DNA from: Duganella margarita
GTDB taxonomy: Bacteria > Pseudomonadota > Gammaproteobacteria > Burkholderiales > Burkholderiaceae_D
Reading direction: 5' to 3'
Assembly: GCF_009857535.1 (NCBI RefSeq)
Contig: NZ_WWCS01000018.1
Location: forward strand, 1 to 64,000
Length of the DNA: 64,000 nt
Made by a program: the position numbers and the translations under genes. Under the pieces are notes generated by a model. That model saw only the letters and a program-made list of their open reading frames with translations. It made no database searches and was not told where the DNA came from. Every line of letters starts with the position of its first letter. Position 1 is the first letter of the stretch. Of the stretch, positions 1 through 8,290 are shown one piece after another.

Positions 1-81
1 AAATCGAGGCCGTCCATCTTCGGCATCTCGACGTCCAGCGTCAGCACGTCGGGGTTGGTTTGCTTGATCAGTTCGCGCGCC
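1..81. repeat. Perfect inverted copy of an internal cheB segment
   Basis: Every base of 1-81 is the reverse complement of 1861-1941, inside the receiver domain of cheB on this same sequence. The match stops abruptly: base 82 is c where the cheB complement would have a. Right after the junction the sequence becomes the 3' end of a chemoreceptor gene. An exact 81-bp inverted match beside an unrelated junction at the very edge of the sequence fits an assembly or contig-end artefact better than biology, although a very recent inverted duplication cannot be excluded. Confidence 0.9.
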
Positions 82-143
82 CGGCCGCACCGAAGAAACC
101 TGCAGCGGCGTCTTCGGGCGCCGACGAGTGGGAAGAGTTTTAA
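82..143 (+). CDS. Methyl-accepting chemotaxis protein, C-terminal fragment only
   Basis: The reading frame ends in an Ala/Pro/Lys/Ser-rich linker followed by DEWEEF and a TAA stop. A Trp/Phe pentapeptide of the xWxxF kind at the end of a flexible tail is the CheR/CheB docking tether of chemoreceptors. Its position directly before cheR matches the usual mcp-cheR-cheD-cheB order in this group. Only about 20 codons are genuine: upstream of base 82 the frame runs into the inverted cheB copy, so the rest of the receptor is missing from this sequence. Confidence 0.7.
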
Positions 144-155
144 GCTGTACCCGTC

Positions 156-209
156 GTACCCGCGCACGCGGGTACCCATGCTGAGCATAGGCTCCCGCGT
201 ACGCGGGAG
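156..209. repeat. Double-hairpin REP-like element
   Basis: Two short perfect palindromes lie between the receptor stop and cheR. One is 156-175, with 9-bp arms (gtacccgcg/cgcgggtac) and a 2-base loop. The other is 192-209, with 8-bp arms (ctcccgcg/cgcgggag) and a 2-base loop. The shared cccgcg core suggests a REP/BIME-type intergenic repeat. No T-tract follows, so it is not a classical intrinsic terminator. It may still stabilise or separate the receptor and cheR messages. Confidence 0.6.
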
Positions 210-252
210 TGACGGTTGGCATAGTTAGCATGACCTGAGAGGATGTAAGCAT

Positions 253-1116
253 ATGCCGCAATCAAAAGACACGGTCAAGGAATTTGACTTCAACGCCCGG
301 GACTTCGAACGGGTCCGCGGGCTGATCTACAAACGCGCCGGCATTTCGCTGGCCGACAGCAAGCAGGAGATGGTCTACAGCCGGCTGGCCCGGCGGCTGC
401 GCGCCACCGGCATCGACTCCTTCGCCAAGTACCTGGACGACCTGGAGTCGGGCAAGCTGGGCGAGGAGTGGGAGTCGTTTACCAACGCCCTGACCACCAA
501 CCTGACGTCGTTCTTCCGCGAAGCGCACCACTTCCCGCTGCTGGCCGAGCACGTCAAGGGCAAGCGCGAGCCGCTGACCATCTGGTGCTCCGCCAGCTCC
601 ACCGGCGAGGAGCCGTATTCGATCGCCATGACGGTGTGCGAAGCGTTCAACACGCTCACGCCCAACGTCACCATCGTCGCCACCGACATCGACACCAATG
701 TGCTGGCCACCGCCGCCAACGGCGTCTATGGCATGGACCGGCTGGACAAGATGTCGCCCGAACGCCAGCGCCGCTTTTTCCTCAAGGGCAAGGGCGATCG
801 CGAAGGCATGGCGCGCGTGCGGCCGGAATTGCGTAATATGATAACGTTCAAGCAGTTGAACTTGTTGGCGGACAGCTGGCCGATCAGCGGCCAGTTCGAC
901 GCCATTTTCTGCCGCAACGTGATGATCTACTTTGACAAAGCCACCCAGCGCAAGATTCTGTCGCGCTTCGTGCCGCTGATGAAACCGGATGCGCTGCTGT
1001 TTGCGGGGCACTCGGAGAATTTCCTGTATGTCTCGGAGTCGTTGAAACTGCGCGGCAAAACCGTCTACGAATTGGACGATACCGCTGCGGCCCGTAAAGC
1101 ACCGCAACGCACATGA
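253..1116 (+). CDS. cheR: Chemotaxis protein methyltransferase CheR
   Basis: CheR transfers methyl groups from S-adenosylmethionine to glutamates on chemoreceptors, resetting their signalling state during adaptation. The 287-residue protein has an N-terminal helical CheR domain (about 10-70) and a C-terminal SAM-dependent methyltransferase domain. The latter shows SSTGEEPYSIAM as the nucleotide-binding motif and FDAIFCRNVMIYFD, typical of the family. Length is normal. The ATG is preceded by an agagga-type ribosome site. It lies 9 bp upstream of cheD and begins a cheR-cheD-cheB run, so receptor methylation, deamidation and demethylation are co-expressed. Confidence 0.96.
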   Translation: MPQSKDTVKEFDFNARDFERVRGLIYKRAGISLADSKQEMVYSRLARRLRATGIDSFAKYLDDLESGKLGEEWESFTNALTTNLTSFFREAHHFPLLAEHVKGKREPLTIWCSASSTGEEPYSIAMTVCEAFNTLTPNVTIVATDIDTNVLATAANGVYGMDRLDKMSPERQRRFFLKGKGDREGMARVRPELRNMITFKQLNLLADSWPISGQFDAIFCRNVMIYFDKATQRKILSRFVPLMKPDALLFAGHSENFLYVSESLKLRGKTVYELDDTAAARKAPQRT

Positions 1117-1125
1117 GAATAAAAC

Positions 1126-1725
1126 ATGGACCTCGAACAATTTGCCACGAACGTCTACTTTGACCGTACGTTCGACTGCCAGGCCGCCAAGATCCTGCCC
1201 GGTGAGTATTACTTTACCAGCAAGGATATGCTGATCGTGACCGTGCTCGGTTCCTGCGTGTCGGCCTGCATCCGCGACCGCGTCACCGGCCTGGGCGGCA
1301 TGAACCACTTCATGCTGCCGGACGGCGGCGGCGACAACGGCAGCCCGGTCTCGGCCTCCGCGCGCTACGGCACCTACGCCATGGAAATCCTGATCAATGA
1401 CCTGCTCAAGGCCGGCGCGCGGCGCGAAAACCTGGAGGCCAAGGTGTTCGGCGGCGGCGCCGTGCTGAAGGGTTTTACCGCCATCAACGTCGGCGAACGC
1501 AACGCCGCCTTCGTGCTGAACTTCCTCAAGGTGGAGAAAATCCGCGTGGTGGCGGAGGACCTGAACGACATCTACCCGCGCAAGGTGTATTTCTTCCCGC
1601 GCACAGGCAAGGTGCTGGTCAAGAAACTGATGCAAAGCCATAACGACACGCTGGTCAAACGGGAAATCGAATATGCCAGCCGCCTCAAAGTGGCGCCGGT
1701 GGGTGGTGAAATCGATCTGTTTTAA
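1126..1725 (+). CDS. cheD: Chemoreceptor glutamine deamidase CheD
   Basis: CheD converts specific receptor glutamines to glutamates and can interact with phosphatases in other bacteria. The 199-residue protein keeps the catalytic cysteine in LGSCVS (C44) and the histidine in GGMNHFMLPD (H61). The later segment VFGGGAVLKG is also typical of the family. It sits between cheR and cheB with short gaps (9 and 19 bp), so it is part of the adaptation operon. The C-terminus is somewhat longer than minimal CheD proteins but shows no sign of disruption. Confidence 0.95.
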   Translation: MDLEQFATNVYFDRTFDCQAAKILPGEYYFTSKDMLIVTVLGSCVSACIRDRVTGLGGMNHFMLPDGGGDNGSPVSASARYGTYAMEILINDLLKAGARRENLEAKVFGGGAVLKGFTAINVGERNAAFVLNFLKVEKIRVVAEDLNDIYPRKVYFFPRTGKVLVKKLMQSHNDTLVKREIEYASRLKVAPVGGEIDLF

Positions 1726-1744
1726 ATAACAAGAAAGCCTTTTT

Positions 1745-2821
1745 ATGAAGATCAAAGTCCTGGTGTGCGACGACTCCGCACTGATCCGTAGCGTGATGAG
1801 CGAGATCATCAACTCTCAGCCCGACATGGAAGTGGTGGGCGTGGCGCCCGATCCGCTGGTGGCGCGCGAACTGATCAAGCAAACCAACCCCGACGTGCTG
1901 ACGCTGGACGTCGAGATGCCGAAGATGGACGGCCTCGATTTCCTCGAAAAGCTGATGCGCCTGCGGCCGATGCCGGTCTTGATGGTGTCGTCACTGACCG
2001 AGCGCGGCTCGGAAATCACCATGCGCGCGCTGGAGCTGGGCGCCGTCGACTTCGTCACCAAGCCGAAGATCTCGATTCAGGCCGGCATGCGCGAGTACAC
2101 CGAACTGATCACCGACAAGATCCGCGCTGCTTCCAAGGCGCGCGTGCAGGCGCGCCGCCTGCCGCAGCCGGGCGCCGACGGCCATGCGGCCACGCCGTTG
2201 TCGGCCTTGCGCAACCCGCTGCTGTCGTCGGAAAAACTGATCATCATCGGCGCCTCCACCGGCGGCACCGAGGCGATCCGCGAATTCCTGATGCAGATGC
2301 CGTCCGACTGCCCCGGCATCCTGATCACCCAGCACATGCCGGAAGGCTTCACCCGCTCGTTCGCCAAGCGGCTCGACTCGCTGTGCAAGATATCGGTGCA
2401 GGAGGCGCAGGGCAATGAGCGCGTGCTGCCGGGCCATGCCTACATCGCGCCCGGCCACTCGCACCTGTACCTGACCCGTAGCGGCGCCAACTACATGACC
2501 CGTATCGACCAGGCTGAGCCGGTCAACCGTCACCGGCCGTCGGTCGATGTTTTGTTCCGTTCTGCTGCACAAGCCGCCGGTAAGAACGCGGTCGGTGTTA
2601 TCCTGACTGGCATGGGCAAGGATGGCGCGGCGGGGATGCTGGAGATGCGGACCGCCGGCGCGTATAATTTTGCCCAGGACGAGGCGAGTTGCGTGGTGTT
2701 CGGGATGCCGCGCGAGGCGATTGCGGTCGGCGCGGCGCACGAAGTGGGGGCACTGCAGGCACTGCCGGGCATGGTTCTGGGACACCTGGCGCAGCATGGG
2801 ATGCGTGCCTTGCGTGTTTAA
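1745..2821 (+). CDS. cheB: Chemotaxis response regulator protein-glutamate methylesterase CheB
   Basis: CheB removes methyl groups from receptor glutamates when phosphorylated by CheA, opposing CheR. Residues 1-125 form the receiver domain, with the acidic pair D9/D10 and phospho-acceptor D55 in LTLDVEMPKMDG. A linker follows, then the methylesterase domain with Ser171 (GASTGGTEAI), His197 (TQHMPEG) and Asp293 (LTGMGKDGA) as the catalytic triad. The 358-residue length is normal. Codons around D55 (1861-1941) are the source of the inverted copy at the window start. Confidence 0.96.
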   Translation: MKIKVLVCDDSALIRSVMSEIINSQPDMEVVGVAPDPLVARELIKQTNPDVLTLDVEMPKMDGLDFLEKLMRLRPMPVLMVSSLTERGSEITMRALELGAVDFVTKPKISIQAGMREYTELITDKIRAASKARVQARRLPQPGADGHAATPLSALRNPLLSSEKLIIIGASTGGTEAIREFLMQMPSDCPGILITQHMPEGFTRSFAKRLDSLCKISVQEAQGNERVLPGHAYIAPGHSHLYLTRSGANYMTRIDQAEPVNRHRPSVDVLFRSAAQAAGKNAVGVILTGMGKDGAAGMLEMRTAGAYNFAQDEASCVVFGMPREAIAVGAAHEVGALQALPGMVLGHLAQHGMRALRV

Positions 2822-2957
2822 TCGTGCAACTGTGACGTTTTACTGCTACTTTGTTCGCCTTCAGGCAACGAAAATGCTATCCTACAACTTAATGCCGAAT
2901 GTGGGCACGATTAGTAGGCAATATTAACAACCGCGTAGAGAAACAACGGAGCAATTC

Positions 2958-3347
2958 ATGGCTGATCCAAAGATGAAATTTTTAGTTGTTGACGATTTTT
3001 CGACGATGCGCCGCATCGTCCGGAATCTGTTAAAAGAACTGGGTTATGCCAATGTCGACGAGGCAGAAGATGGCGTGATGGCGCTGGCCAAACTGCGCGC
3101 CGAATCGTTCGACTTCGTCGTGTCCGACTGGAACATGCCGAACATGGACGGCCTGACGATGTTGCAAAACATCCGTGCCGACCCGGCGCTGGCCAAACTG
3201 CCGGTGCTGATGGTGACCGCCGAGGCCAAAAAAGAAAACATCATTGCCGCAGCCCAGGCCGGCGCCAATGGCTACGTGGTGAAGCCATTCACCGCCGCTA
3301 CGCTGGACGAAAAACTGAACAAGATCTTCGAGAAACTCGGCGCTTGA
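2958..3347 (+). CDS. cheY: Chemotaxis response regulator CheY
   Basis: A single receiver domain of 129 residues without an output domain, which when phosphorylated by CheA binds the flagellar motor switch. D12/D13 and D57 (VSDWNMPNMDG) form the acidic pocket. MVTAEAKKENII supplies the switch Thr, and GYVVKPF supplies the conserved Lys. An acggag ribosome site precedes the ATG. It is 136 bp after cheB, so it may have its own promoter. In many betaproteobacteria cheZ follows, but here the next gene is an HDOD protein. Confidence 0.95.
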   Translation: MADPKMKFLVVDDFSTMRRIVRNLLKELGYANVDEAEDGVMALAKLRAESFDFVVSDWNMPNMDGLTMLQNIRADPALAKLPVLMVTAEAKKENIIAAAQAGANGYVVKPFTAATLDEKLNKIFEKLGA

Positions 3348-3407
3348 TTCAGGCCTGCGAGTTACGGCGGTGAGCGGCACCCGTGCACCCCGCACACCGC
3401 TGCGGCC

Positions 3408-3437
3408 AGGGTCTGACCCCGTACGGGGTCGGACCCT
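3408..3437. repeat. Palindromic intergenic repeat, possible cheY terminator
   Basis: A 12-bp stem around a gtac centre (gggtctgacccc / ggggtcggaccc, one G-T pair) lies 61 bases after cheY and is followed by tttcgtttt. The gtctgacccc-gtac-ggggtc type of palindrome is, from memory, recurrent between genes in Oxalobacteraceae genomes. It could act as a terminator for cheY or be a REP-type repeat. Confidence 0.6.
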
Positions 3438-3460
3438 TTCGTTTTGGGGTATTGTGAATC

Positions 3461-4672
3461 ATGCACCAGACTAACTTCATCGTCCGTGAACCTTTGCTCG
3501 ACCCCAAGCAGCGCGTGGTCGGGTACGAGCTGTGCTGGCAACAGTCCAGCAGCGGCGCAGCGTCGACGCTGGAGGCGCTGGAGTCGCTGGTCGGCTTCGT
3601 CGCCGGCCAGGTGGTCGACCAGGATGACGGCTGGCTGCTGCGCGACAAGACCCTGTTCCTGGAAGCCGTGCCGGCCATGCTGTCGACCGACGCCTTGTAC
3701 GCGCTGCCGCCTGAGCGCACGGTGTTGTCGATCAAGGCGGCTGAGCTGGCCAATCCGGATACCCTGGCGGCGGTGCAGGGACTGCGCGCCGGCAACGTTG
3801 GCGTGCTGCTGCGGGAAGCCGACCTGACGCGCATCGGCAATCGTCTGCCGAGCATTGCCTCCTATGTGGAAGTGCGCTTCTCCGGCGCCGATGTGGCGAC
3901 CCAGGCGCGCACCTATGCCGGCCTGAAGCAAACCAGCGTGGGCATGATCGCCCGCCCGGTCAGCAACTGGGCCGACTTCGACGCCTGCGCCGCGCTGGGC
4001 CTGAACGCCTTCGTTGGCAAACTCCACCTGACACCGCGTCCCTCGACCGACAGCAAGGGCTTGAACCCGGCTCAGACCATCATCATGCAGCTGATGCAGA
4101 TGGTGCGGCAAAACGCCGATATCGCGCAGCTGGAGGCGGTGCTGAAGCGCGACGTCACGCTGTCGTACAAGCTGCTGCGCTTCATCAACTCGGCCGGCTT
4201 TGGCGCAGGCAGGGAAGTGCAGTCGCTGCGCCAGGCGCTGACCTTGCTGGGCTACCAGCCGCTGTACCGCTGGCTGACCCTGCTGCTGGCAACCGCCAGC
4301 ACCTCCGGCTACTCGCCGGTGCTGCTGGAAACGGCGGTGGTGCGCGGTCGTCTGGCCGAGCTGCTGGCGCAATCGGCGCTGGGCAAGAGCGAGGCGGAAA
4401 ATGTGTTCGTGGCGGGCATGTTCTCGCTGCTGGACCGGCTGCTGGGCATTCCGATGCAGGACGTGCTGGCCAACATCCAGCTGTCCGACGACGTGGTGGC
4501 AGCGCTGCTGACGCGCAGCGGCAAGTACGGGCCTTACCTGGCGCTGGCCGAGGCGTGCGAGCTGAATTCCGACCTGGTGGCCTCGCTGGCCGCGACCCTC
4601 AAGCTGAGCCCGCTGGACGTCAACAAGGCGCATCTCTCAGCCTTGGCCTGGGCCCAGAACGTCGCCGCCTGA
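3461..4672 (+). CDS. EAL-HDOD signalling protein (degenerate EAL domain)
   Basis: This 403-residue protein starts with a shrunken EAL-like domain (FIVREPLLDPKQRVVGYEL, about 1-200) that lacks the catalytic ELLLR/EAL and DDFG motifs of c-di-GMP phosphodiesterases. An HDOD domain follows (about 200-390: LEAVLKRDVTLSYKLLRFIN, LGYQPLYRWLTLLL). Proteins of this YuxH/CdgJ layout act as non-enzymatic adaptors, in several bacteria in motility control. Its place just after cheY supports a motility or chemotaxis link. It is probably transcribed separately, because a palindrome lies between the two. Confidence 0.85.
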   Translation: MHQTNFIVREPLLDPKQRVVGYELCWQQSSSGAASTLEALESLVGFVAGQVVDQDDGWLLRDKTLFLEAVPAMLSTDALYALPPERTVLSIKAAELANPDTLAAVQGLRAGNVGVLLREADLTRIGNRLPSIASYVEVRFSGADVATQARTYAGLKQTSVGMIARPVSNWADFDACAALGLNAFVGKLHLTPRPSTDSKGLNPAQTIIMQLMQMVRQNADIAQLEAVLKRDVTLSYKLLRFINSAGFGAGREVQSLRQALTLLGYQPLYRWLTLLLATASTSGYSPVLLETAVVRGRLAELLAQSALGKSEAENVFVAGMFSLLDRLLGIPMQDVLANIQLSDDVVAALLTRSGKYGPYLALAEACELNSDLVASLAATLKLSPLDVNKAHLSALAWAQNVAA

Positions 4673-4738
4673 TCTGCCTCAAACGCCGCACGCGCAGTCG
4701 TTGACGCCCCCGATTGCTCGGCGCATGATGACACCATC

Positions 4739-5152
4739 ATGAATGCCAATTCCGACAGAGAGTACATCGACAACAAAGTGGGCGACGTCCGCACCGCTGT
4801 GGACGACGTACGGACCTCTTTGGAAGATTTGCGCGTGTCGATTAACGAGCGTTTTGATGCGCTACGCTCCACGATGGATGCACGGTTTAACGCCACTGAC
4901 GCGAAGATAGATGCTGCCGTCGCGAAAGGCGTGTCAGAAATGATTAAATGGGTCGTAGGATTGTTTATCACGCTGATCGTGCTGGTTGTTGGCCTGTCGA
5001 GCGTGGTAATGAATCTTGTGCTCAGGCAGCCACCGGCGGCGGCCCCACTACCCGCTCCAGTGCCGGCAATAAGCACGCCGGCGGTGATTATCCAGCTGAC
5101 GCCGCAAGGCGCTACCGTGTTGCCGGCCGCGCCTGCGGGGGCCAAACCTTAA
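4739..5152 (+). CDS. Small membrane-anchored coiled-coil protein, unknown function
   Basis: The 137-residue product has a charged N-terminal region with heptad-like repeats (about 5-65, VRTAVDDVRTSLEDLRVSI). One strong transmembrane helix follows at about 74-100 (MIKWVVGLFITLIVLVVGL), then a Pro/Ala-rich tail. No enzymatic motif is seen. The start codon is part of an inverted repeat (catgatg-acac-catcatg, 4724-4741). The stop overlaps the convergent panC stop by 4 bases. A scaffold or tether is possible, but no function is assigned. Confidence 0.65.
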   Translation: MNANSDREYIDNKVGDVRTAVDDVRTSLEDLRVSINERFDALRSTMDARFNATDAKIDAAVAKGVSEMIKWVVGLFITLIVLVVGLSSVVMNLVLRQPPAAAPLPAPVPAISTPAVIIQLTPQGATVLPAAPAGAKP

Positions 5153-5988
5153 ATTTCCAGATTGTCGATCAGGCGGGTCGTGCCCAGTTTGGCAGCGGCC
5201 AGCACCACCAGCGGCGTGCCTTGCGCCAGATCGCCGGCGTTTGGCGGTTGCAGGTCGCCGCGCTTGCGGATCGAGATGTAGTCCGGCTTCCAGCCGCGCT
5301 GGGCCAGATCGTCCATCGCCTTGTGCTCCAGCTGGAACACATCCAGATGGCCGGAGCGCACCTCGTCCGCCACGGCATTCAGCGTCTGGTACAACGCCGG
5401 CGCCTCAGCACGCTCAGTCGCCGACAGATACATATTGCGCGACGACAGCGCCAGGCCATCTTCCGCGCGATACGTCTCGGCGGCGATGATCTCGGTCGGC
5501 ATGGCAAACTGACGCGACATATTCCGGATGATCATCAACTGCTGATAATCCTTCTTGCCGAACACCGCCACGCGCGGCTGCACGCACGAGAACAGCTTGG
5601 TCACCACGGTGCACACGCCGTTGAAGAAGCCCGGACGGAACTCGCCCTCCAGCGTATTGCCGAGGCCATCCGGCGGCTGCACGCGGTATTCCTGCGGCTC
5701 CGGATACAGATCCTTCTCGGTCGGCGCAAACAACACGTACACGCCTTCCTTCTCCAGCTTCTCAACGTCGGCCTGGAAGGTGCGCGGATACTTGTCGAAG
5801 TCCTCGTTCGGGCCGAATTGCAGGCGGTTGACGAAGATCGACGCCACCACCGGGTCGCCATGCTTGCGCGCCAGGCGCATCAGCGACAGGTGGCCTTCAT
5901 GCAGATTGCCCATGGTCGGGACAAAGGCGGTGCGCAGCTGACCGCTGAGTTGGTCGCGCAGTTCTTCAATCGAGGTGATGATTTTCAT
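5149..5988 (-). CDS. panC: Pantoate--beta-alanine ligase (pantothenate synthetase)
   Basis: PanC joins pantoate and beta-alanine with ATP to make pantothenate, the precursor of coenzyme A. The 279-residue protein shows PTMGNLHEGHLSLMR near the N-terminus (HxGH nucleotide-binding motif), FGKKDYQQL, and SSRNMYLS further on, all class signatures of PanC. Length is normal. It is the last gene of a minus-strand DUF3460-scpA-panC run, a common arrangement in Burkholderiales. panD, often nearby, is not here. Confidence 0.96.
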   Translation of the reverse strand: MKIITSIEELRDQLSGQLRTAFVPTMGNLHEGHLSLMRLARKHGDPVVASIFVNRLQFGPNEDFDKYPRTFQADVEKLEKEGVYVLFAPTEKDLYPEPQEYRVQPPDGLGNTLEGEFRPGFFNGVCTVVTKLFSCVQPRVAVFGKKDYQQLMIIRNMSRQFAMPTEIIAAETYRAEDGLALSSRNMYLSATERAEAPALYQTLNAVADEVRSGHLDVFQLEHKAMDDLAQRGWKPDYISIRKRGDLQPPNAGDLAQGTPLVVLAAAKLGTTRLIDNLEI

Positions 5989-6013
5989 GGTGTAAGCTCA
6001 TTCGTATACCGGC

Positions 6014-6955
6014 TCACGCCGGCGAGTAGGCCAGCCGCACGTAGATCGGTGCGAACGGTTCGGCCTGGGTAATTTCAATCAAAGTTTCCTTGGCCAGCTC
6101 CAGCAGCGCGACAAAGTTGACCACCACCACCGGCACGCCGCCGGCCACGTCAAACAGATCGGCAAACTCGACAAAGCGCGCCGATTGCAGCCGCCGCAGG
6201 ATGCCGGTCATGTGCTCGCGCACCGACAGTTCCTCGCGGCTGATCTTGTGATGCTGGGTCAGCTTGGCCCGCTTCATCACATCCAGCCACGCTTGTTGCA
6301 GGTCGCTGGCCACCACTTCCGGCCAGGTCGGCACCAGGCTCTGCTCGATGAAGATTTCGGTGCGGACGAAATCGCGGTCGAGCTGCGGTATGGCGTTGAG
6401 GTCGTACGCGGCCAGCTTGATCTGTTCGTATTCCAGCAGCCGGCGCACCAGTTCGGCACGCGGGTCGTCTGCTTCCACGTCCAGATCGACCTGGCGCTGC
6501 GGCAGCAGCATGCGCGATTTAATCTCGATTAGCATGGCCGCCATCAGCAGGTACTCGGCCGCCAGCTCCAGGTTCGACAGGCGGATCTGGTCGACGTACT
6601 TCAGGTATTGCAGCGTCAGCTGCGCCATCGGGATGTCGAGGATGTTGAAGTTCTGCTTGCGGATCAGGTAGAGCAGCAGGTCCAGCGGACCTTCAAACGC
6701 GTCGAGGAAAATCTCCAGCGCGTCCGGCGGGATGTACAGGTCGGTGGGCAGCTTGAGCAGCGGCTCGCCATACAGGCGGGCGAGGGCGGAGACTTCGGTG
6801 GTGACGGCCGCCGCTTCGGCCACCGCCTCAGCGTTCACGGCATCGTCGGCTGCGCCATCCACGCCGGCGTCGGATGCGACGATACCGGCGCCGGACTCGC
6901 CATCGGCGGCATCCGGTGCTGGCGGCTGTACGTCAGCCGTATCGTCTGGCAACAT
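6014..6955 (-). CDS. scpA: Segregation and condensation protein A
   Basis: ScpA is the kleisin that bridges SMC heads with ScpB in chromosome condensation. The protein (313 residues) begins with an acidic Ala-rich extension of about 65 residues, then the family core: FEGPLDLLLYLIRKQNFNIL, followed by YLLMAAMLIEIKSRMLLP. The C-terminal winged helix holds FVEFADLF and VVNFVALLELAKE. The extension makes it longer than the usual 250-280 residues. The start may be further in, but no better ribosome site was picked out. It lies 25 bp upstream of panC. Confidence 0.93.
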   Translation of the reverse strand: MLPDDTADVQPPAPDAADGESGAGIVASDAGVDGAADDAVNAEAVAEAAAVTTEVSALARLYGEPLLKLPTDLYIPPDALEIFLDAFEGPLDLLLYLIRKQNFNILDIPMAQLTLQYLKYVDQIRLSNLELAAEYLLMAAMLIEIKSRMLLPQRQVDLDVEADDPRAELVRRLLEYEQIKLAAYDLNAIPQLDRDFVRTEIFIEQSLVPTWPEVVASDLQQAWLDVMKRAKLTQHHKISREELSVREHMTGILRRLQSARFVEFADLFDVAGGVPVVVVNFVALLELAKETLIEITQAEPFAPIYVRLAYSPA

Positions 6956-6975
6956 CCTTGCCGCCCCGCGTGTGC

Positions 6976-7185
6976 TTAGAGTTTGTTCTGGTAGACGTAA
7001 GCCTGTTGCTTGACGGCCGATTCCAGCTGGCGCTGTTGCTCATCCAGCGAAACCGGTGGACGATCCCACAGCAGCGCGCGGCCCAGTTGCTGGCCAGCCT
7101 CAATGCCTGGGTTCTTCTCCTTCAACGCCTTGATGAACAGGGTGTGCTCGGATTCGTACATCGAATGTTGTTTAGAAAGTTTCAT
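6976..7185 (-). CDS. DUF3460 family protein
   Basis: A 69-residue soluble protein with YESEHTLFIKALKEKNPGIE and GRALLWDRPP, matching the pattern of the short betaproteobacterial family DUF3460. These genes are regularly found ahead of scpA and panC. The gap to scpA is 20 bp, so this is probably the first gene of the operon. Function is unknown. The start could be the internal Met before YESEH, nine codons in, which fits family length better. Confidence 0.75.
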   Translation of the reverse strand: MKLSKQHSMYESEHTLFIKALKEKNPGIEAGQQLGRALLWDRPPVSLDEQQRQLESAVKQQAYVYQNKL

Positions 7186-7311
7186 ATTATCTAAGTGGGT
7201 GGATCAGCAACGGCTATTTTACCGCGCCCCGGCGTTGCAAGGCTATTTCTATCGCTTGTGGTCACCCGGATCGGGTATGCTCCTGCTGATAATGTTGTGT
7301 AAACATAAAAA

Positions 7312-8214
7312 ATGACCACGCGCCTCACGTCCAGAACCATTTTCCTGCTGACCTTGCCGCCATTGCTGTGGGCCGGCAATGCCATCGTCGGCCGCCTGGT
7401 GCACGACCAATTGCCGCCGGTGCTGCTGAATTTCCTGCGCTGGGGCATCGCCTTCTTCCTGCTGCTGCCGCTGGCCCGCCCGGTGTTCCGCCGCGAGGCC
7501 GGCCTGTGGCAACATTGGAAACGCTACGCCATGCTGGGCTTGCTCGGCATCGGCATGTACAACGCGCTGCAGTATATGGCGCTGCAAAGCTCGACGCCGA
7601 TCAACGTCACGCTGGTGGCGTCCGGCATGCCGGTGTGGATGATGCTGAGCGGCTGGCTGTTCTTCGGCGTGCCGGTCAACCGGCGGCAAGTGGCAGGGGC
7701 CGTACTGTCGATCGCCGGCGTGCTGCTGGTGCTGGCGCGCGGCGAATGGCGACATGTGCTGGAACTGCGGCTGGTGCCGGGTGACCTGTTCATGATCCTG
7801 GCCACCATCGCCTGGTCGTTCTACAGCTGGCTGCTGACGCGCACCACCGAACCGGCCGGCATGCGCGCCGACTGGGCCAGCTTCCTGCTGGCGCAGGTGG
7901 CGTTTGGCGTGCTGTGGTCGGGCGGGTTTGCGCTGGGCGAGCAGGCGCTGGGGGCGATTCCAGTGCAGTGGAGCTGGGGCTTGGCGGCGGCGCTGCTGTA
8001 CGTCTCGACCGGCCCTGCCATCGTCGCCTTCGGCTGCTGGGGCGCGGGCGTGCGCGAGGCGGGACCATCGGTCGGCAGCTTCTTCGTCAACCTGACGCCC
8101 TTGTTCACGGCCGTGCTGTCGTCGGCCTTCCTCGGCGAAGCGCCGCACGGCTACCATGCCGCTGCATTTGCGCTGATCGTCGGCGGCATCATGGTCTCCG
8201 CCCGGCGCGGCTAG
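7312..8214 (+). CDS. DMT-superfamily (EamA) transporter
   Basis: A 300-residue inner-membrane protein with about ten hydrophobic helices in two EamA halves. Signs are LLWAGNAIVGRLV at the start, ALQYMALQSSTPINVTLV at the end of the first half, and LTPLFTAVLSSAFLGEAPHGYH near the end. DMT exporters move amino acids or small metabolites; the substrate cannot be read from sequence. It is divergent from the DUF3460 operon across a 126-bp AT-richer gap. No clear ribosome site precedes the ATG. Confidence 0.87.
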   Translation: MTTRLTSRTIFLLTLPPLLWAGNAIVGRLVHDQLPPVLLNFLRWGIAFFLLLPLARPVFRREAGLWQHWKRYAMLGLLGIGMYNALQYMALQSSTPINVTLVASGMPVWMMLSGWLFFGVPVNRRQVAGAVLSIAGVLLVLARGEWRHVLELRLVPGDLFMILATIAWSFYSWLLTRTTEPAGMRADWASFLLAQVAFGVLWSGGFALGEQALGAIPVQWSWGLAAALLYVSTGPAIVAFGCWGAGVREAGPSVGSFFVNLTPLFTAVLSSAFLGEAPHGYHAAAFALIVGGIMVSARRG

Positions 8215-8290
8215 AAAGCTTGATGGAGCGTAACAAGCTCGGGCCAACGCCGTTCTAAACTGCAACTCCGCCAATTTCAGGAGTGACAGC

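Noticed and set aside
262..1812. Long minus-strand open frame of 516 codons opposite cheR and cheD
   Set aside because: It is antisense to two clear genes, His/Gln/Arg-rich without a domain, as expected for mirror frames in GC-rich DNA.
4948..6072. 374-codon plus-strand frame over panC
   Set aside because: Opposite strand of panC, Arg/His-rich, no recognisable family.
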